Positions 9,599 to 18,066 are shown, numbered from the stretch's first letter. The stretch: DNA of 64,000 bases from Streptomyces sp. NBC_01217 (GCF_035994185.1 NZ_CP108538.1:8249501-8313500); one strand, 5' to 3'. The notes: generated by a model from the sequence alone, not told the origin. Translations and numbers: made by a program.

Positions 9599-9691
9599 GG
9601 GGACGCCTCCCGGTCGTCTCGCGGACTCGGACCCGATCGACCCGAGCACTGTCAGTGAACTACGGGTGGGGGGTATCGGGCAACACGGTAC

Positions 9692-9706
9692 TGAACACCG
9701 TTGTCA
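9692..9706 (-). promoter_or_regulatory. Zur-box-like element upstream of zitB
   Basis: Read on the minus strand the site is TGACAACGGTGTTCA, which matches 11 of 15 positions of the Streptomyces Zur consensus TGAAAATGATTTTCA, including both outer half-sites. It lies 94-108 bases upstream of the zitB start, upstream of a plausible promoter (GTTGCC near -35, TAGTTC near -10), which would suit activation rather than repression. Confidence 0.55.
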
Positions 9707-9711
9707 TATGC

Positions 9712-9741
9712 CCTGACCTGCGGAAATGGCTGCAGGTCAGG
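9712..9741 (-). terminator. Terminator hairpin overlapping the galE stop
   Basis: Perfect 10-bp inverted repeat CCTGACCTGC / GCAGGTCAGG (9712-9721 and 9732-9741) with a 10-base loop. It includes the galE stop codon at 9737-9739. Confidence 0.5.
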
Positions 9742-10753
9742 ACTGTGGGGCGATCACCGACGGCTCAGTTGCCGCGCACGTCGGCCTGGGGGGGTGGTGC
9801 AGGCACCAGCCCTCCCAGGCCGACTCGACCATTTCGCGTACCCCGCGCCGGGCCGTCCAGCCCAGCTCCTCGGACATCCGGGCGGCGGACGCGACGGCCT
9901 TCGCCGCATCGCCGGGGCGGCGCGCCTCGATCTCCGGCTTCTGCGGCCGGCCGCTGACCTCGCCCACCAGATCGGCGAGCTCACGCACCGAGACGCCCTC
10001 GCCGCGGCCGATGTTCACGGTCAGGTCCCCGGCGTCCTGCCGGGCCATCTTCCGGGCGACGGCGAGATGCGCGTCGGCGAGGTCCGCGACATGGATGTAG
10101 TCGCGGATGCAGGTGCCGTCGGGCGTCGGGTAGTCGTCACCGAAGATCCGGGGGGCCTCGCCGCGGGTCAGCCGGTCGAAGAACATCGGAATCACATTGA
10201 AGACACCGGTGTCCGACAGTTCCGGCGCGGCCGCCCCGGCCACGTTGAAGTAGCGCAGACAGCCGGTGGACAGCCCGTGCGCCTTACCGGTCGCCCGGAC
10301 CAGCCACTCCCCGGCGAGCTTCGTCTCACCGTACGGATTGATCGGGACACAGGGAGTGTCCTCGGTGATGAGTTCCACATCCGGTACGCCGTATACCGCG
10401 GCCGAGGACGAGAACAGAAAGCGCCGCACGCCGGCCGCGACGACGGCCTCCAGCAGGACGGTCAGCCCGGCCAGGTTCTCCCGGTAGTACAGCAGCGGCT
10501 TCTCGACGGACTCGCCGACCTGCTTCTTCGCTGCGAGATGCACCACACCGGTCACGGCGTGCTCGGTCAGCACCCGGTCGAGCAGCCCGCGGTCGGCGGC
10601 CGAGCCCCGGACCAGCGGCACATCGGCCGGCAGCCGCTCGGCGACACCGGTCGAGAGGTCGTCGAGGACGACCACCCGCTCACCGGTCCCCACCATGGAC
10701 CGCACCACATGTGCACCGATATATCCCGCTCCGCCTGTGATCAGCCATGTCAT
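9737..10753 (-). CDS. galE: UDP-glucose 4-epimerase
   Basis: 338-aa extended short-chain dehydrogenase that interconverts UDP-glucose and UDP-galactose using bound NAD. Visible are the NAD motif TGGAGYIGAHVV at the N-terminus, the catalytic Ser in FSSSAAVYG, the Y-x3-K pair in NPYGETKLAGE, and the GalE-typical CLRYFNVAGA and CIRDYIHVADLADAH blocks. The ATG at 10753 gives the exact family N-terminus (MTWLITGGAGY); no strong ribosome-binding site is visible. It is divergent from the CDP-alcohol phosphotransferase operon and may supply UDP-galactose (or GalNAc) to the glycosyltransferase there. It ends in a hairpin. Confidence 0.93.
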   Translation of the reverse strand: MTWLITGGAGYIGAHVVRSMVGTGERVVVLDDLSTGVAERLPADVPLVRGSAADRGLLDRVLTEHAVTGVVHLAAKKQVGESVEKPLLYYRENLAGLTVLLEAVVAAGVRRFLFSSSAAVYGVPDVELITEDTPCVPINPYGETKLAGEWLVRATGKAHGLSTGCLRYFNVAGAAAPELSDTGVFNVIPMFFDRLTRGEAPRIFGDDYPTPDGTCIRDYIHVADLADAHLAVARKMARQDAGDLTVNIGRGEGVSVRELADLVGEVSGRPQKPEIEARRPGDAAKAVASAARMSEELGWTARRGVREMVESAWEGWCLHHPPRPTCAATEPSVIAPQS

Positions 10754-10978
10754 GCGGGTCAGCCTAGGTCTATGACACCGCGTTTTGTCAGGCGAGGCGG
10801 TGTTCGACGATGATGATCGCGGGCGGCGCGCATGATGCCGGTCCACCCCGAACGGAGCATAAACGGGCAGTGAACTCCCGCTTCCGTTCATCCGATAGCC
10901 TCTGCCGACGTGCCGCCGGCCCGCTTGTGGGTCGCACAGTCGCGCGCCGACCCCGTCAGCACCAAGGAGTGAGTTCGT

Positions 10979-12805
10979 CTGTCGACCGCCATTCTCACCG
11001 GTGCGCCGGTGCCCGGATCGTCACTCGTGGACGATCTGCGGTCACTGGACTTCGACGTACAGATCGCCGCCGATGTGACCGAGGCCGCACGGCTGCTCTC
11101 GGCCGTCCCCGCCGACCGCCGCGTCGCACTGGTCGACCCCCGTTTCGTCGGCCACGTCCATGCCCTCAGGCTCGGACTGACCGACCCCCGCTTCCCCGCC
11201 GCCACCGTGCCCGGTGCGCTCACCGCGCAGCCCGAGGCGCGCCCCGCGCTCGTCCGCGCCCTGAGCGCCACGGCCGCGGCCGTCGGCGCGGGCGCTCCCA
11301 CCGGCGCGACGACGGCGACGGTCACCGACCGCACCGTGCCCGGCCGCCTCGCCGCCACCATGGACGCCGCGGGCACCGCCGTGCAGCGCCCCGAGCTCGG
11401 CTCGCTGGTCGCCGCCGTGCCGGCCGACGACTCCGCGCGCACCACCGCGCAGAGCGCCGTCGACGCGGTCGACGAGGAGGCGGTACGGCTGCGCAGCGCC
11501 GTGAAGGCCCACGACGGCTTCTTCACCACGTTCTTCATCAGCCCGTACTCCCGCTACATCGCCCGCTGGTGCGCCCGCCGCGGCCTCACCCCGAACCAGG
11601 TCACCACCGCGTCCCTGCTCACCGCGTTGATCGCGGCGGGCAGCGCGGCGACCGGCACCCGCGGCGGCTACATCGCCGCCGGACTGCTGCTGCTGTTCTC
11701 CTTCGTCCTGGACTGCACCGACGGGCAGCTCGCCCGCTACTCGCTGCAGTACTCGACGATGGGCGCCTGGCTGGACGCCACCTTCGACCGGGCCAAGGAG
11801 TACGCGTACTACGCGGGCCTCGCGCTCGGCGCCGCCCGTGGCGGCGACGACGTCTGGGCACTGGCCCTCGGCGCGATGGTGCTCCAGGCCTGCCGCCATG
11901 TCATTGACTTCTCGTTCAACGAGGCGAACCACGACGCGGTGGCCAATTCGAGCCCCACGGCGGCCCTCTCCGACCGGCTGGACAGCGTCGGCTGGACGGT
12001 CTGGCTGCGCCGGATGATAGTGCTGCCGATCGGCGAGCGCTGGGCGATGATCGCGGTGCTGACCGCGGTGACCACGCCCCGGATCGTCTTCTACGCCCTG
12101 CTCATCGGCTGCGCCTTCGCGGCCTGCTACACCACCGCGGGCCGCCTGCTGCGCTCGCTGACCCGCAAGGCGGAGCGCACCGACCGCGCCGCCCGGGCAC
12201 TGGCCGACCTCGCCGACTCCGGACCCGTCGCCCAGATCGTGGCGGCACGGGGCCCCCGGATCGGGGGCGCCTGGAGCGCACCGGTGATCGCGCTCGTCGG
12301 CGCGGGGGCACTGATCGCCGCCGCTACGCAGCAGCCGTTCGGCAGTGTGCAGATGATCTTCGCTGCGGTGTTCTACGCGATCTGCTCGGGCATCGCCGTG
12401 GCCCGCCCCCTCAAGGGCGCCCTCGACTGGCTCGTACCGCCGATATTCAGGGCGGCGGAGTACTGCACCATCCTCGTTCTCGCCGCCCGCAGCGATGTCC
12501 CCGGAGCCCTTCCCGCGGCCTTCGGGCTCGTCTCGGCCGTCGCCTACCATCACTACGACACGGTGTACCGCATTCGCGGCGGCACCGGCGCGCCGCCCCA
12601 GTGGCTGGTACGCGTGATCGGTGGGCACGAGGGCCGAACCCTGGTGGTGGCCGTACTCGCCGCCGTACTCACTCAGCATTCAGCGTTCACCGTGGCACTC
12701 ACCGCCCTCGCGGTGGCTGTGGCGCTGGTGGTGCTCGTGGAGTCCATCCGCTTCTGGGTGTCCTCCAAAGCACCCGCCGTTCACGACGAAGGAGAACCCG
12801 CATGA
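10979..12805 (+). CDS. CDP-alcohol phosphotransferase with N-terminal extension
   Basis: About 608-aa membrane enzyme. Residues ~1-175 are a soluble region of unknown fold, followed by the CDP-alcohol phosphotransferase core with the complete signature D-x2-DG-x2-AR-x8-G-x3-D-x3-D (DCTDGQLARYSLQYSTMG then AWLDATFD) and about eight more hydrophobic segments. Such enzymes move a phospho-alcohol from CDP to an acceptor alcohol at the membrane. Start: AAGGAG at 10964-10969 points to a CTG at 10979 (LSTAILTG), because an in-frame TGA at 10970 rules out anything further upstream; the conventional alternative is GTG 11009, which has no ribosome-binding site. The stop overlaps the next gene (ATGA). 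First gene of the seven-gene operon. Confidence 0.82.
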   Translation: MSTAILTGAPVPGSSLVDDLRSLDFDVQIAADVTEAARLLSAVPADRRVALVDPRFVGHVHALRLGLTDPRFPAATVPGALTAQPEARPALVRALSATAAAVGAGAPTGATTATVTDRTVPGRLAATMDAAGTAVQRPELGSLVAAVPADDSARTTAQSAVDAVDEEAVRLRSAVKAHDGFFTTFFISPYSRYIARWCARRGLTPNQVTTASLLTALIAAGSAATGTRGGYIAAGLLLLFSFVLDCTDGQLARYSLQYSTMGAWLDATFDRAKEYAYYAGLALGAARGGDDVWALALGAMVLQACRHVIDFSFNEANHDAVANSSPTAALSDRLDSVGWTVWLRRMIVLPIGERWAMIAVLTAVTTPRIVFYALLIGCAFAACYTTAGRLLRSLTRKAERTDRAARALADLADSGPVAQIVAARGPRIGGAWSAPVIALVGAGALIAAATQQPFGSVQMIFAAVFYAICSGIAVARPLKGALDWLVPPIFRAAEYCTILVLAARSDVPGALPAAFGLVSAVAYHHYDTVYRIRGGTGAPPQWLVRVIGGHEGRTLVVAVLAAVLTQHSAFTVALTALAVAVALVVLVESIRFWVSSKAPAVHDEGEPA

Positions 12806-13539
12806 TCGGCCTCGTACTGGCAGCCGGTGCAGGACGGCGTCTGCGCCCCTACACCGACACGCTTCCGAAGGCCCTCGTGCCTGTAGACGGCGACAAGACG
12901 GTCCTGGACCTCACGCTGGCCAACTTCGCGGAGATCGGTCTCACCGAGGTGGCCGTCGTCGTCGGCTACCGCAAGGAAGCGGTGTACGACCGCAAGGCCG
13001 AGCTCGAAACGAAGTACGGCGTGAAGCTCACCCTGATCGACAACGACAAGGCCGAGGAGTGGAACAACGCCTACTCCCTGTGGTGCGCCCGTGAGGTCCT
13101 GACGCGCGGTGTCATCCTGGCCAACGGCGACACCGTCCACCCCGTCTCCGTCGAGAAGACCCTGCTCGCCGCCCGCGGCGACGGCCGGAAGATCATCCTC
13201 GCCCTCGACACGGTGAAGCACCTCGCCGACGAGGAGATGAAGGTCATCACCGAGGGCGACAAGGGTGTGCGAAGCATCACCAAGCTGATGGACCCGGCCA
13301 CCGCGACCGGCGAGTACATCGGCGTCACCCTCATCGAGCCCGAGGCCGCGGCCGAGCTCGCCGACGCGCTCAGGGCGACGTTCGAACGCGACCCCGACCT
13401 GTACTACGAGGACGGCTACCAGGAGCTCGTGAACCGCGGCTTCACCGTCGACGTGGCCCCCATCGGGGAAGTGACGTGGGTCGAGATCGACAACCACGAC
13501 GACCTCGCGAAGGGCCGTGAGATCGCGTGCCAGTACTGA
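12802..13539 (+). CDS. Nucleotidyltransferase (phosphocholine/sugar-phosphate cytidylyltransferase-like)
   Basis: 245-aa NTP_transferase fold with the signature LAAGAGRRLRPYTDTLPKAL at the N-terminus, an uncommon WNNAYSLWCAR block and the metal-binding aspartate in ILANGDTVHP. It resembles the phosphocholine/2-aminoethylphosphonate cytidylyltransferase branch more than long RmlA-type enzymes. It most likely activates a phospho-alcohol or sugar phosphate to a CDP derivative, the donor needed by the flanking CDP-alcohol phosphotransferases; that link is inferred from context. The ATG at 12802 overlaps the upstream stop, and its own 3' end overlaps the next gene by 13 bases, so it is translationally coupled on both sides. 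Confidence 0.85.
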   Translation: MIGLVLAAGAGRRLRPYTDTLPKALVPVDGDKTVLDLTLANFAEIGLTEVAVVVGYRKEAVYDRKAELETKYGVKLTLIDNDKAEEWNNAYSLWCAREVLTRGVILANGDTVHPVSVEKTLLAARGDGRKIILALDTVKHLADEEMKVITEGDKGVRSITKLMDPATATGEYIGVTLIEPEAAAELADALRATFERDPDLYYEDGYQELVNRGFTVDVAPIGEVTWVEIDNHDDLAKGREIACQY

Positions 13540-14588
13540 CCCGGCTCATCCCGTCCCCGGTCGTCGTCGACATCCGCCGCGGCGCCCTGGACGACCTGGC
13601 CGGCCTCCTCGCCGACCAGCGGATCTCCAACTCGGGCAGGCTTGCCATCGCCATAAGCGATGGCTCGGGGCGGGCGCTGCGCGAGAAGCTCTCGCCGGTC
13701 CTGCCCGGAGCGGACTGGTACTCCGTGGCCAGCGGCAACATCGACGCGGCTGTGAAGCTGGCCGACGACATCAAGGGCAAGCGGTACGACGCCGTGGTCG
13801 GCCTCGGCGGCGGCAAGATCATCGATGTCGCGAAGTACGCCGCGGCCCGGGTCGGCCTGCCATTGGTCTCCGTCGCCACGAACCTCGCCCACGACGGCCT
13901 GTGCTCGCCGGTCGCGACGCTGGACAATGACAACGGCCGTGGCTCGTACGGTGTCCCGACGCCGATCGCGATGGTCATCGACCTTTCTGTCATCCGCAAT
14001 GCCCCGGACCGTTTCGTACGCTCCGGCATCGGTGACGCGATCTCCAACATCTCGGCGATCGCCGACTGGGAACTCTCGCACCAGGTCAATGGCGAGCAGA
14101 TCGACGGACTCGCCGCGGCCATGGCCCGTACGGCGGGCGAAGCCGTCCTGCGCCACCCCGGCACCGTTGCCGACGACGAGTTCCTCACTGTCCTCGCCGA
14201 GTCGCTCGTGCTCTCAGGCATCGCGATCTCGATCAGCGGGGACACCCGCCCGTCGTCCGGCGCCTGCCACGAGATCAGCCACGCCTTCGACCTGCTCTTC
14301 CCCAAGCGGGCCGCGAGCCACGGAGAGCAGGTCGGCCTCGGCGCTGCCTTCGCGATGCATCTGCGCGGAGCCCATGAGCAGTCCGGGCTGTTCTCCCACG
14401 TACTGCGCCGCCACGGTCTGCCCGTCCTGCCCGAAGACATCGGCTTCACCGCCGACGAGTTCGTCCAGGCCGTCGACTACGCCCCGCAGACCCGCCCGGG
14501 ACGCTTCACGATCCTGGAACACCTCAACCTGTCCACCGACCAGATCAGGGACGCGTACGCCGACTATGCCAAGACCATCAGTAGCTGA
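13527..14588 (+). CDS. sn-Glycerol-1-phosphate dehydrogenase-like iron/zinc alcohol dehydrogenase
   Basis: 353-aa protein of the dehydroquinate synthase/group III alcohol dehydrogenase fold. VGLGGGKIIDVAKYAA is the nucleotide-binding block and SVATNLAHDGLCSPVATL matches the S-H-D-G-x-x-S-P motif of G1P dehydrogenases (archaeal EgsA, Bacillus AraM). Metal ligands are probably the Asp/His in LAHDG plus SGACHEISHAFD and ASHGEQVGLG. The expected reaction is reduction of dihydroxyacetone phosphate to sn-glycerol-1-phosphate; a related phospho-ketone is possible. No PcrB-type prenyltransferase, the usual partner for G1P, is nearby. It starts at GTG 13527 inside the previous gene and overlaps the next by 23 bp. 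Confidence 0.85.
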   Translation: MPVLTRLIPSPVVVDIRRGALDDLAGLLADQRISNSGRLAIAISDGSGRALREKLSPVLPGADWYSVASGNIDAAVKLADDIKGKRYDAVVGLGGGKIIDVAKYAAARVGLPLVSVATNLAHDGLCSPVATLDNDNGRGSYGVPTPIAMVIDLSVIRNAPDRFVRSGIGDAISNISAIADWELSHQVNGEQIDGLAAAMARTAGEAVLRHPGTVADDEFLTVLAESLVLSGIAISISGDTRPSSGACHEISHAFDLLFPKRAASHGEQVGLGAAFAMHLRGAHEQSGLFSHVLRRHGLPVLPEDIGFTADEFVQAVDYAPQTRPGRFTILEHLNLSTDQIRDAYADYAKTISS

Positions 14589-15351
14589 ACTCCGTCCGGT
14601 CGTTCACCCGGACGGAGTGAAGGACCGGCGCAGCGGTGAGCACTGGGCCGGGCGCATGTACATGCGGGAGATCTCGCTGCACATCGACCCGTACCTGGTG
14701 AACACGAAGATCACGCCGAACCAGCTCACCTACCTCATGGTGGTCGTGGGCGTCATCGGCGGCGCCGCCCTGCTGATCCCGGGGCTGACCGGCGCGATCC
14801 TCGCGGTCGTGCTGTTCCAGATCTATCTCCTGCTCGACTGCGTCGACGGAGAGGTCGCCCGCTGGCGCAAGCAGACCTCGATCACCGGTGTCTACCTGGA
14901 CCGGATAGGCCACTACCTCTGCGAGGCGGCCCTGCTGGTCGGCTTCGGCATCCGGGGTGCGGACGTCTTCCACCAGAACGGCACCGCGGCGAACTGGCTG
15001 TGGGCGTTCCTCGGGACGCTCGCCGCGCTCGGCGCGATCCTGATCAAGGCCGAGACCGACCTGGTCGACGTCGCCCGTCAGCGCAGCGGACTGCCCGCGG
15101 TCAAGGACGAGGCCTCCGTGCCGCGCTCCTCCGGTCTGGCGCTCGCCCGCCGTGGCGCCGCCGCGCTGAAGTTCCACCGTCTCGTCGGCGGCATCGAGGC
15201 CAGCCTCTTCATCCTGGTGGCCGCGATCCTCGACGTGGTCCACGGCGACCTGTTCTTCAGCCGCCTCGGCATCGCGATCCTGGCCGGCATCGCCATCGTC
15301 CAGACCCTGCTGCACCTCGTGTCGATCCTGGCGTCGAGCAGGCTGAAGTGA
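14566..15351 (+). CDS. CDP-alcohol phosphotransferase with altered fourth motif residue
   Basis: 261-aa integral membrane protein with the CDP-alcohol phosphotransferase core and about six hydrophobic segments. The motif reads DCVDGEVARWRKQTSITG, then VYLD, then RIGH: the last aspartate of D-x2-DG-x2-AR-x8-G-x3-D-x3-D, the presumed catalytic base, is histidine here. Either this is a subfamily using His, or it is a binding or non-standard enzyme. It begins at ATG 14566 inside the upstream gene (23-bp overlap) and ends in a GTGA overlap with the glycosyltransferase. With the first phosphotransferase it gives the operon two enzymes of this fold, suggesting two successive phosphodiester-forming steps. 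Confidence 0.85.
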   Translation: MPRPSVAELRPVVHPDGVKDRRSGEHWAGRMYMREISLHIDPYLVNTKITPNQLTYLMVVVGVIGGAALLIPGLTGAILAVVLFQIYLLLDCVDGEVARWRKQTSITGVYLDRIGHYLCEAALLVGFGIRGADVFHQNGTAANWLWAFLGTLAALGAILIKAETDLVDVARQRSGLPAVKDEASVPRSSGLALARRGAAALKFHRLVGGIEASLFILVAAILDVVHGDLFFSRLGIAILAGIAIVQTLLHLVSILASSRLK

Positions 15352-16232
15352 GCACCCCCATGAAGCTCGGCGCGGTCATCATCACGATGGGCAACCGCCC
15401 TCAGGAGCTGCGCTCCCTCCTCGATTCGGTCGCCGGGCAGAAGGGCGACCGGATCGAGGTGGTGGTCGTCGGCAACGGCGCCCCCGTACCGGACGTCCCC
15501 GCAGGTGTACGCACCGTCGAGCTGCCCGAGAACCTCGGCATCCCCGGCGGCCGCAATGTCGGGATCGAGGCGTTCGGCCCGTCCGGCGCCGATGTGGACG
15601 CCCTGCTCTTCCTCGACGACGACGGACTGCTGCCGCTCGACGACACCGCCGAGCTGTGCCGGCAGGCGTTCGAGGCCGACCCCGAGCTGGGCATCATCAG
15701 CTTCCGCATCGCCGACCCCGACACCGGTGTCACCCAGCGCCGCCACGTGCCGCGGCTGCGCGCCTCCGACCCGATGCGCTCCTCGCACGTGACGACCTTC
15801 CTCGGCGGCGCCAACGCCGTACGCAGCAAGGTCATAGCCGAGGTCGGACCGCTGCCCGGCCAGTTCTTCTACGCGCACGAGGAGACCGATCTCGCCTGGC
15901 GGGCACTGGACGCCGGCTGGAGGATCGACTACCGCGCGGACATGGTCCTCAACCACCCGACGACCGCCCCCTCGCGGCACGCGGTGTACCACCGCATGGT
16001 GGCCCGCAACCGGGTCTGGCTGGCACGGCGCAATCTGCCCGCGCCGCTTGTTCCCCTCTATCTCGGCGTGTGGCTGCTGCTGACCCTGCTGCGCAAGCCC
16101 TCCGGCCCGGCCCTGAAGGCATGGCTCGGCGGCTTCCGGGAAGGCTGGTCCACGCCGTGCGGGACCCGCCGCCCGATGAGGTGGCGTACGGTATGGCGGC
16201 TGACCAGACTGGGCCGACCTCCCGTGATCTGA
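15348..16232 (+). CDS. Family 2 glycosyltransferase
   Basis: 294-aa GT-A fold glycosyltransferase with no obvious transmembrane anchor except a hydrophobic patch near residues 230-245. Key features are AVIITMGNRPQELRSLLDS at the N-terminus, the metal-binding triad LLFLDDDGLL, and the acceptor-site acidic block YAHEETDLAWRALDAGW with the ED/ET-type catalytic base. The motif ENLGIPGGRNVGIE is typical of rhamnosyl- or galactofuranosyl-like GT2 enzymes. It probably adds a sugar to the lipid or polymer made by this operon. GTG 15348 overlaps the upstream stop; ATG 15360 is an alternative. The divergent galE may supply its donor. Confidence 0.88.
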   Translation: MSTPMKLGAVIITMGNRPQELRSLLDSVAGQKGDRIEVVVVGNGAPVPDVPAGVRTVELPENLGIPGGRNVGIEAFGPSGADVDALLFLDDDGLLPLDDTAELCRQAFEADPELGIISFRIADPDTGVTQRRHVPRLRASDPMRSSHVTTFLGGANAVRSKVIAEVGPLPGQFFYAHEETDLAWRALDAGWRIDYRADMVLNHPTTAPSRHAVYHRMVARNRVWLARRNLPAPLVPLYLGVWLLLTLLRKPSGPALKAWLGGFREGWSTPCGTRRPMRWRTVWRLTRLGRPPVI

Positions 16233-16339
16233 GAAGCTCTCCTCTGAGAACATGAGTCGTATGTTTCCGCTACGGGACCTGTCCGCTCCGAGCCGCGCCC
16301 GCGACTGGCTGCGCATCTTGAATACGAGAGTTTCATCTG

Positions 16340-17269
16340 GTGAGTGACACAACCCACGACGGCGCGGTCGCACTGAGCACCGCACCGTCCGCCGACGAAG
16401 GCCTGAGCGCGGCCGAGACGGCCGCCAAGTACGGCCTGACGGTGAGCGGCGCCCGGCCGGGGCTCTTCGAGTACATCCGGCAGCTCTGGGGCCGCCGCCA
16501 CTTCATCCTGGCGTTCTCCAGGGCGAAGCTGACCGCCCAGTACAGCCAGGCGAAGCTCGGCCAGCTGTGGCAGGTGGCCACGCCGCTGCTCAACGCCCTG
16601 GTCTACTACCTGATCTTCGGGCTGATCCTGGGCACCAGGAAGGGAATGAGCCAGGAGGTCTTCATCCCGTTCCTGGTGACCGGCGTCTTTGTCTTCACCT
16701 TCACCCAGAGCTCGGTGATGGCGGGTGTGCGGGCCATCTCGGGCAACCTGGGACTGGTCAGGGCGCTGCACTTCCCGCGCGCCTCGCTGCCCGTCTCGTT
16801 CTCGCTGCAGCAGCTCCAGCAGCTGCTGTACTCGATGATCGTGCTGGCGGTCGTGGCCGTCTCCTTCGGCAGCTATCCGAGCCCCTCCTGGCTGCTGATC
16901 ATTCCGGCGCTGGCCATGCAGTTCCTCTTCAACACCGGCCTGGCACTGATCATGGCCAGGCTCGGCAGCAAGACCCCCGACCTCGCCCAGCTGATGCCGT
17001 TCGTCATGCGGACCTGGATGTACGCGTCGGGCGTCATGTTCTCCATCCCGGTGATGCTCAAGGACAAGCCGGCCTGGATCGCCGACGTGCTCCAGTACAA
17101 CCCGGCGGCCGTCTACATGGACCTGATCCGCTTCGCGCTGATCGACGGTTACGGATCGAGCAATCTGCCCGCGCACGTCTGGGTCGTGGCGCTCGGCTGG
17201 TCGGTCCTCGTCGGCATCCTGGGCTTCGTGTACTTCTGGAAGGCAGAGGAACGGTACGGCCGTGGCTGA
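16340..17269 (+). CDS. ABC-2 type polysaccharide/teichoic-acid exporter, permease
   Basis: 309-aa inner-membrane permease of the TagG/Wzm class, with six hydrophobic segments after a ~45-residue cytoplasmic N-terminus. The first cytoplasmic helix (LWGRRHFILAFSRAKLTAQY) and the block AKLGQLWQVATPLLNALVYY are characteristic of the family. It should move an assembled lipid-linked glycan or polyol-phosphate across the membrane with the ATPase encoded next. The start is GTG 16340. The 107-bp gap upstream is the only sizeable gap in the operon and could hold an internal promoter. It overlaps the ATPase gene by 8 bp. Confidence 0.9.
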   Translation: MSDTTHDGAVALSTAPSADEGLSAAETAAKYGLTVSGARPGLFEYIRQLWGRRHFILAFSRAKLTAQYSQAKLGQLWQVATPLLNALVYYLIFGLILGTRKGMSQEVFIPFLVTGVFVFTFTQSSVMAGVRAISGNLGLVRALHFPRASLPVSFSLQQLQQLLYSMIVLAVVAVSFGSYPSPSWLLIIPALAMQFLFNTGLALIMARLGSKTPDLAQLMPFVMRTWMYASGVMFSIPVMLKDKPAWIADVLQYNPAAVYMDLIRFALIDGYGSSNLPAHVWVVALGWSVLVGILGFVYFWKAEERYGRG

Positions 17270-18047
17270 CGACAACACTCCGGGGCGCGTCCCCACCGTC
17301 ATCGCCGACGATGTGCACATCGTGTACAGGGTCAACGGCGCCGGCGGAGGCAGGGGCAGTGCCACCGCGGCGCTGAGCCGGATACTGCGCCGCGGCAAGG
17401 GCGAGCCGCGCGGGGTGCGGAAGGTGCACGCCGTCCGCGGCGTCTCCTTCACCGCGTACCGCGGCGAGGCCATCGGCCTCATCGGGACCAATGGTTCCGG
17501 CAAGTCGACCCTGCTGCGGGCCATCGCCGGTCTGCTGCCGACCGAGCACGGCAAGGTGTACACCGACGGCCAGCCGTCGCTGCTCGGCGTGAACGCGGCA
17601 CTGATGAGCGATCTGACCGGCGAGCGCAACGTGGTGCTCGGCGGTCTCGCGATGGGCATGTCGCGCGAGGAGATCCGCGAGCGCTACCAGGGCATCGTCG
17701 ACTTCTCCGGAATCAACGAGAAGGGCGACTTCATCACCCTGCCGATGCGGACCTACTCCTCCGGCATGGCCGCCCGGCTGCGTTTCTCCATCGCCGCCGC
17801 GAAGAACCACGACGTCCTCATGATCGACGAGGCGCTGGCGACCGGTGACCGCAAGTTCCAGATCCGCTCCGAGAAGCGCATCAGGGAGCTCCGCAAGGAA
17901 GCGGGCACCGTCTTCCTGGTCAGCCACAGCAACAAGTCCATCAGGGACACCTGCGACCGGGTTCTGTGGCTGGAAAAGGGCGAGCTGCTGATGGACGGTC
18001 CGACGGACGAGGTCCTCAAGGCGTACGAGCGCGAGACCGGGAAGTAG
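17262..18047 (+). CDS. ABC-2 type polysaccharide/teichoic-acid exporter, ATPase
   Basis: 261-aa ATP-binding subunit of the TagH/Wzt class. Walker A is IGTNGSGKSTLLRA near residue 75, the signature motif is the degenerate TYSSGMAARLRFS, Walker B is VLMIDEALATGD and the switch histidine is in FLVSHSNKS. It lacks the C-terminal carbohydrate-binding extension of Wzt proteins that read capped O-antigens, so export probably does not depend on cap recognition. The start is GTG 17262, overlapping the permease by 8 bp. Last gene of the operon; it is followed by a strong hairpin. Confidence 0.92.
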   Translation: MADDNTPGRVPTVIADDVHIVYRVNGAGGGRGSATAALSRILRRGKGEPRGVRKVHAVRGVSFTAYRGEAIGLIGTNGSGKSTLLRAIAGLLPTEHGKVYTDGQPSLLGVNAALMSDLTGERNVVLGGLAMGMSREEIRERYQGIVDFSGINEKGDFITLPMRTYSSGMAARLRFSIAAAKNHDVLMIDEALATGDRKFQIRSEKRIRELRKEAGTVFLVSHSNKSIRDTCDRVLWLEKGELLMDGPTDEVLKAYERETGK

Positions 18048-18066
18048 CCGCTCCCCGGTACCGCGA

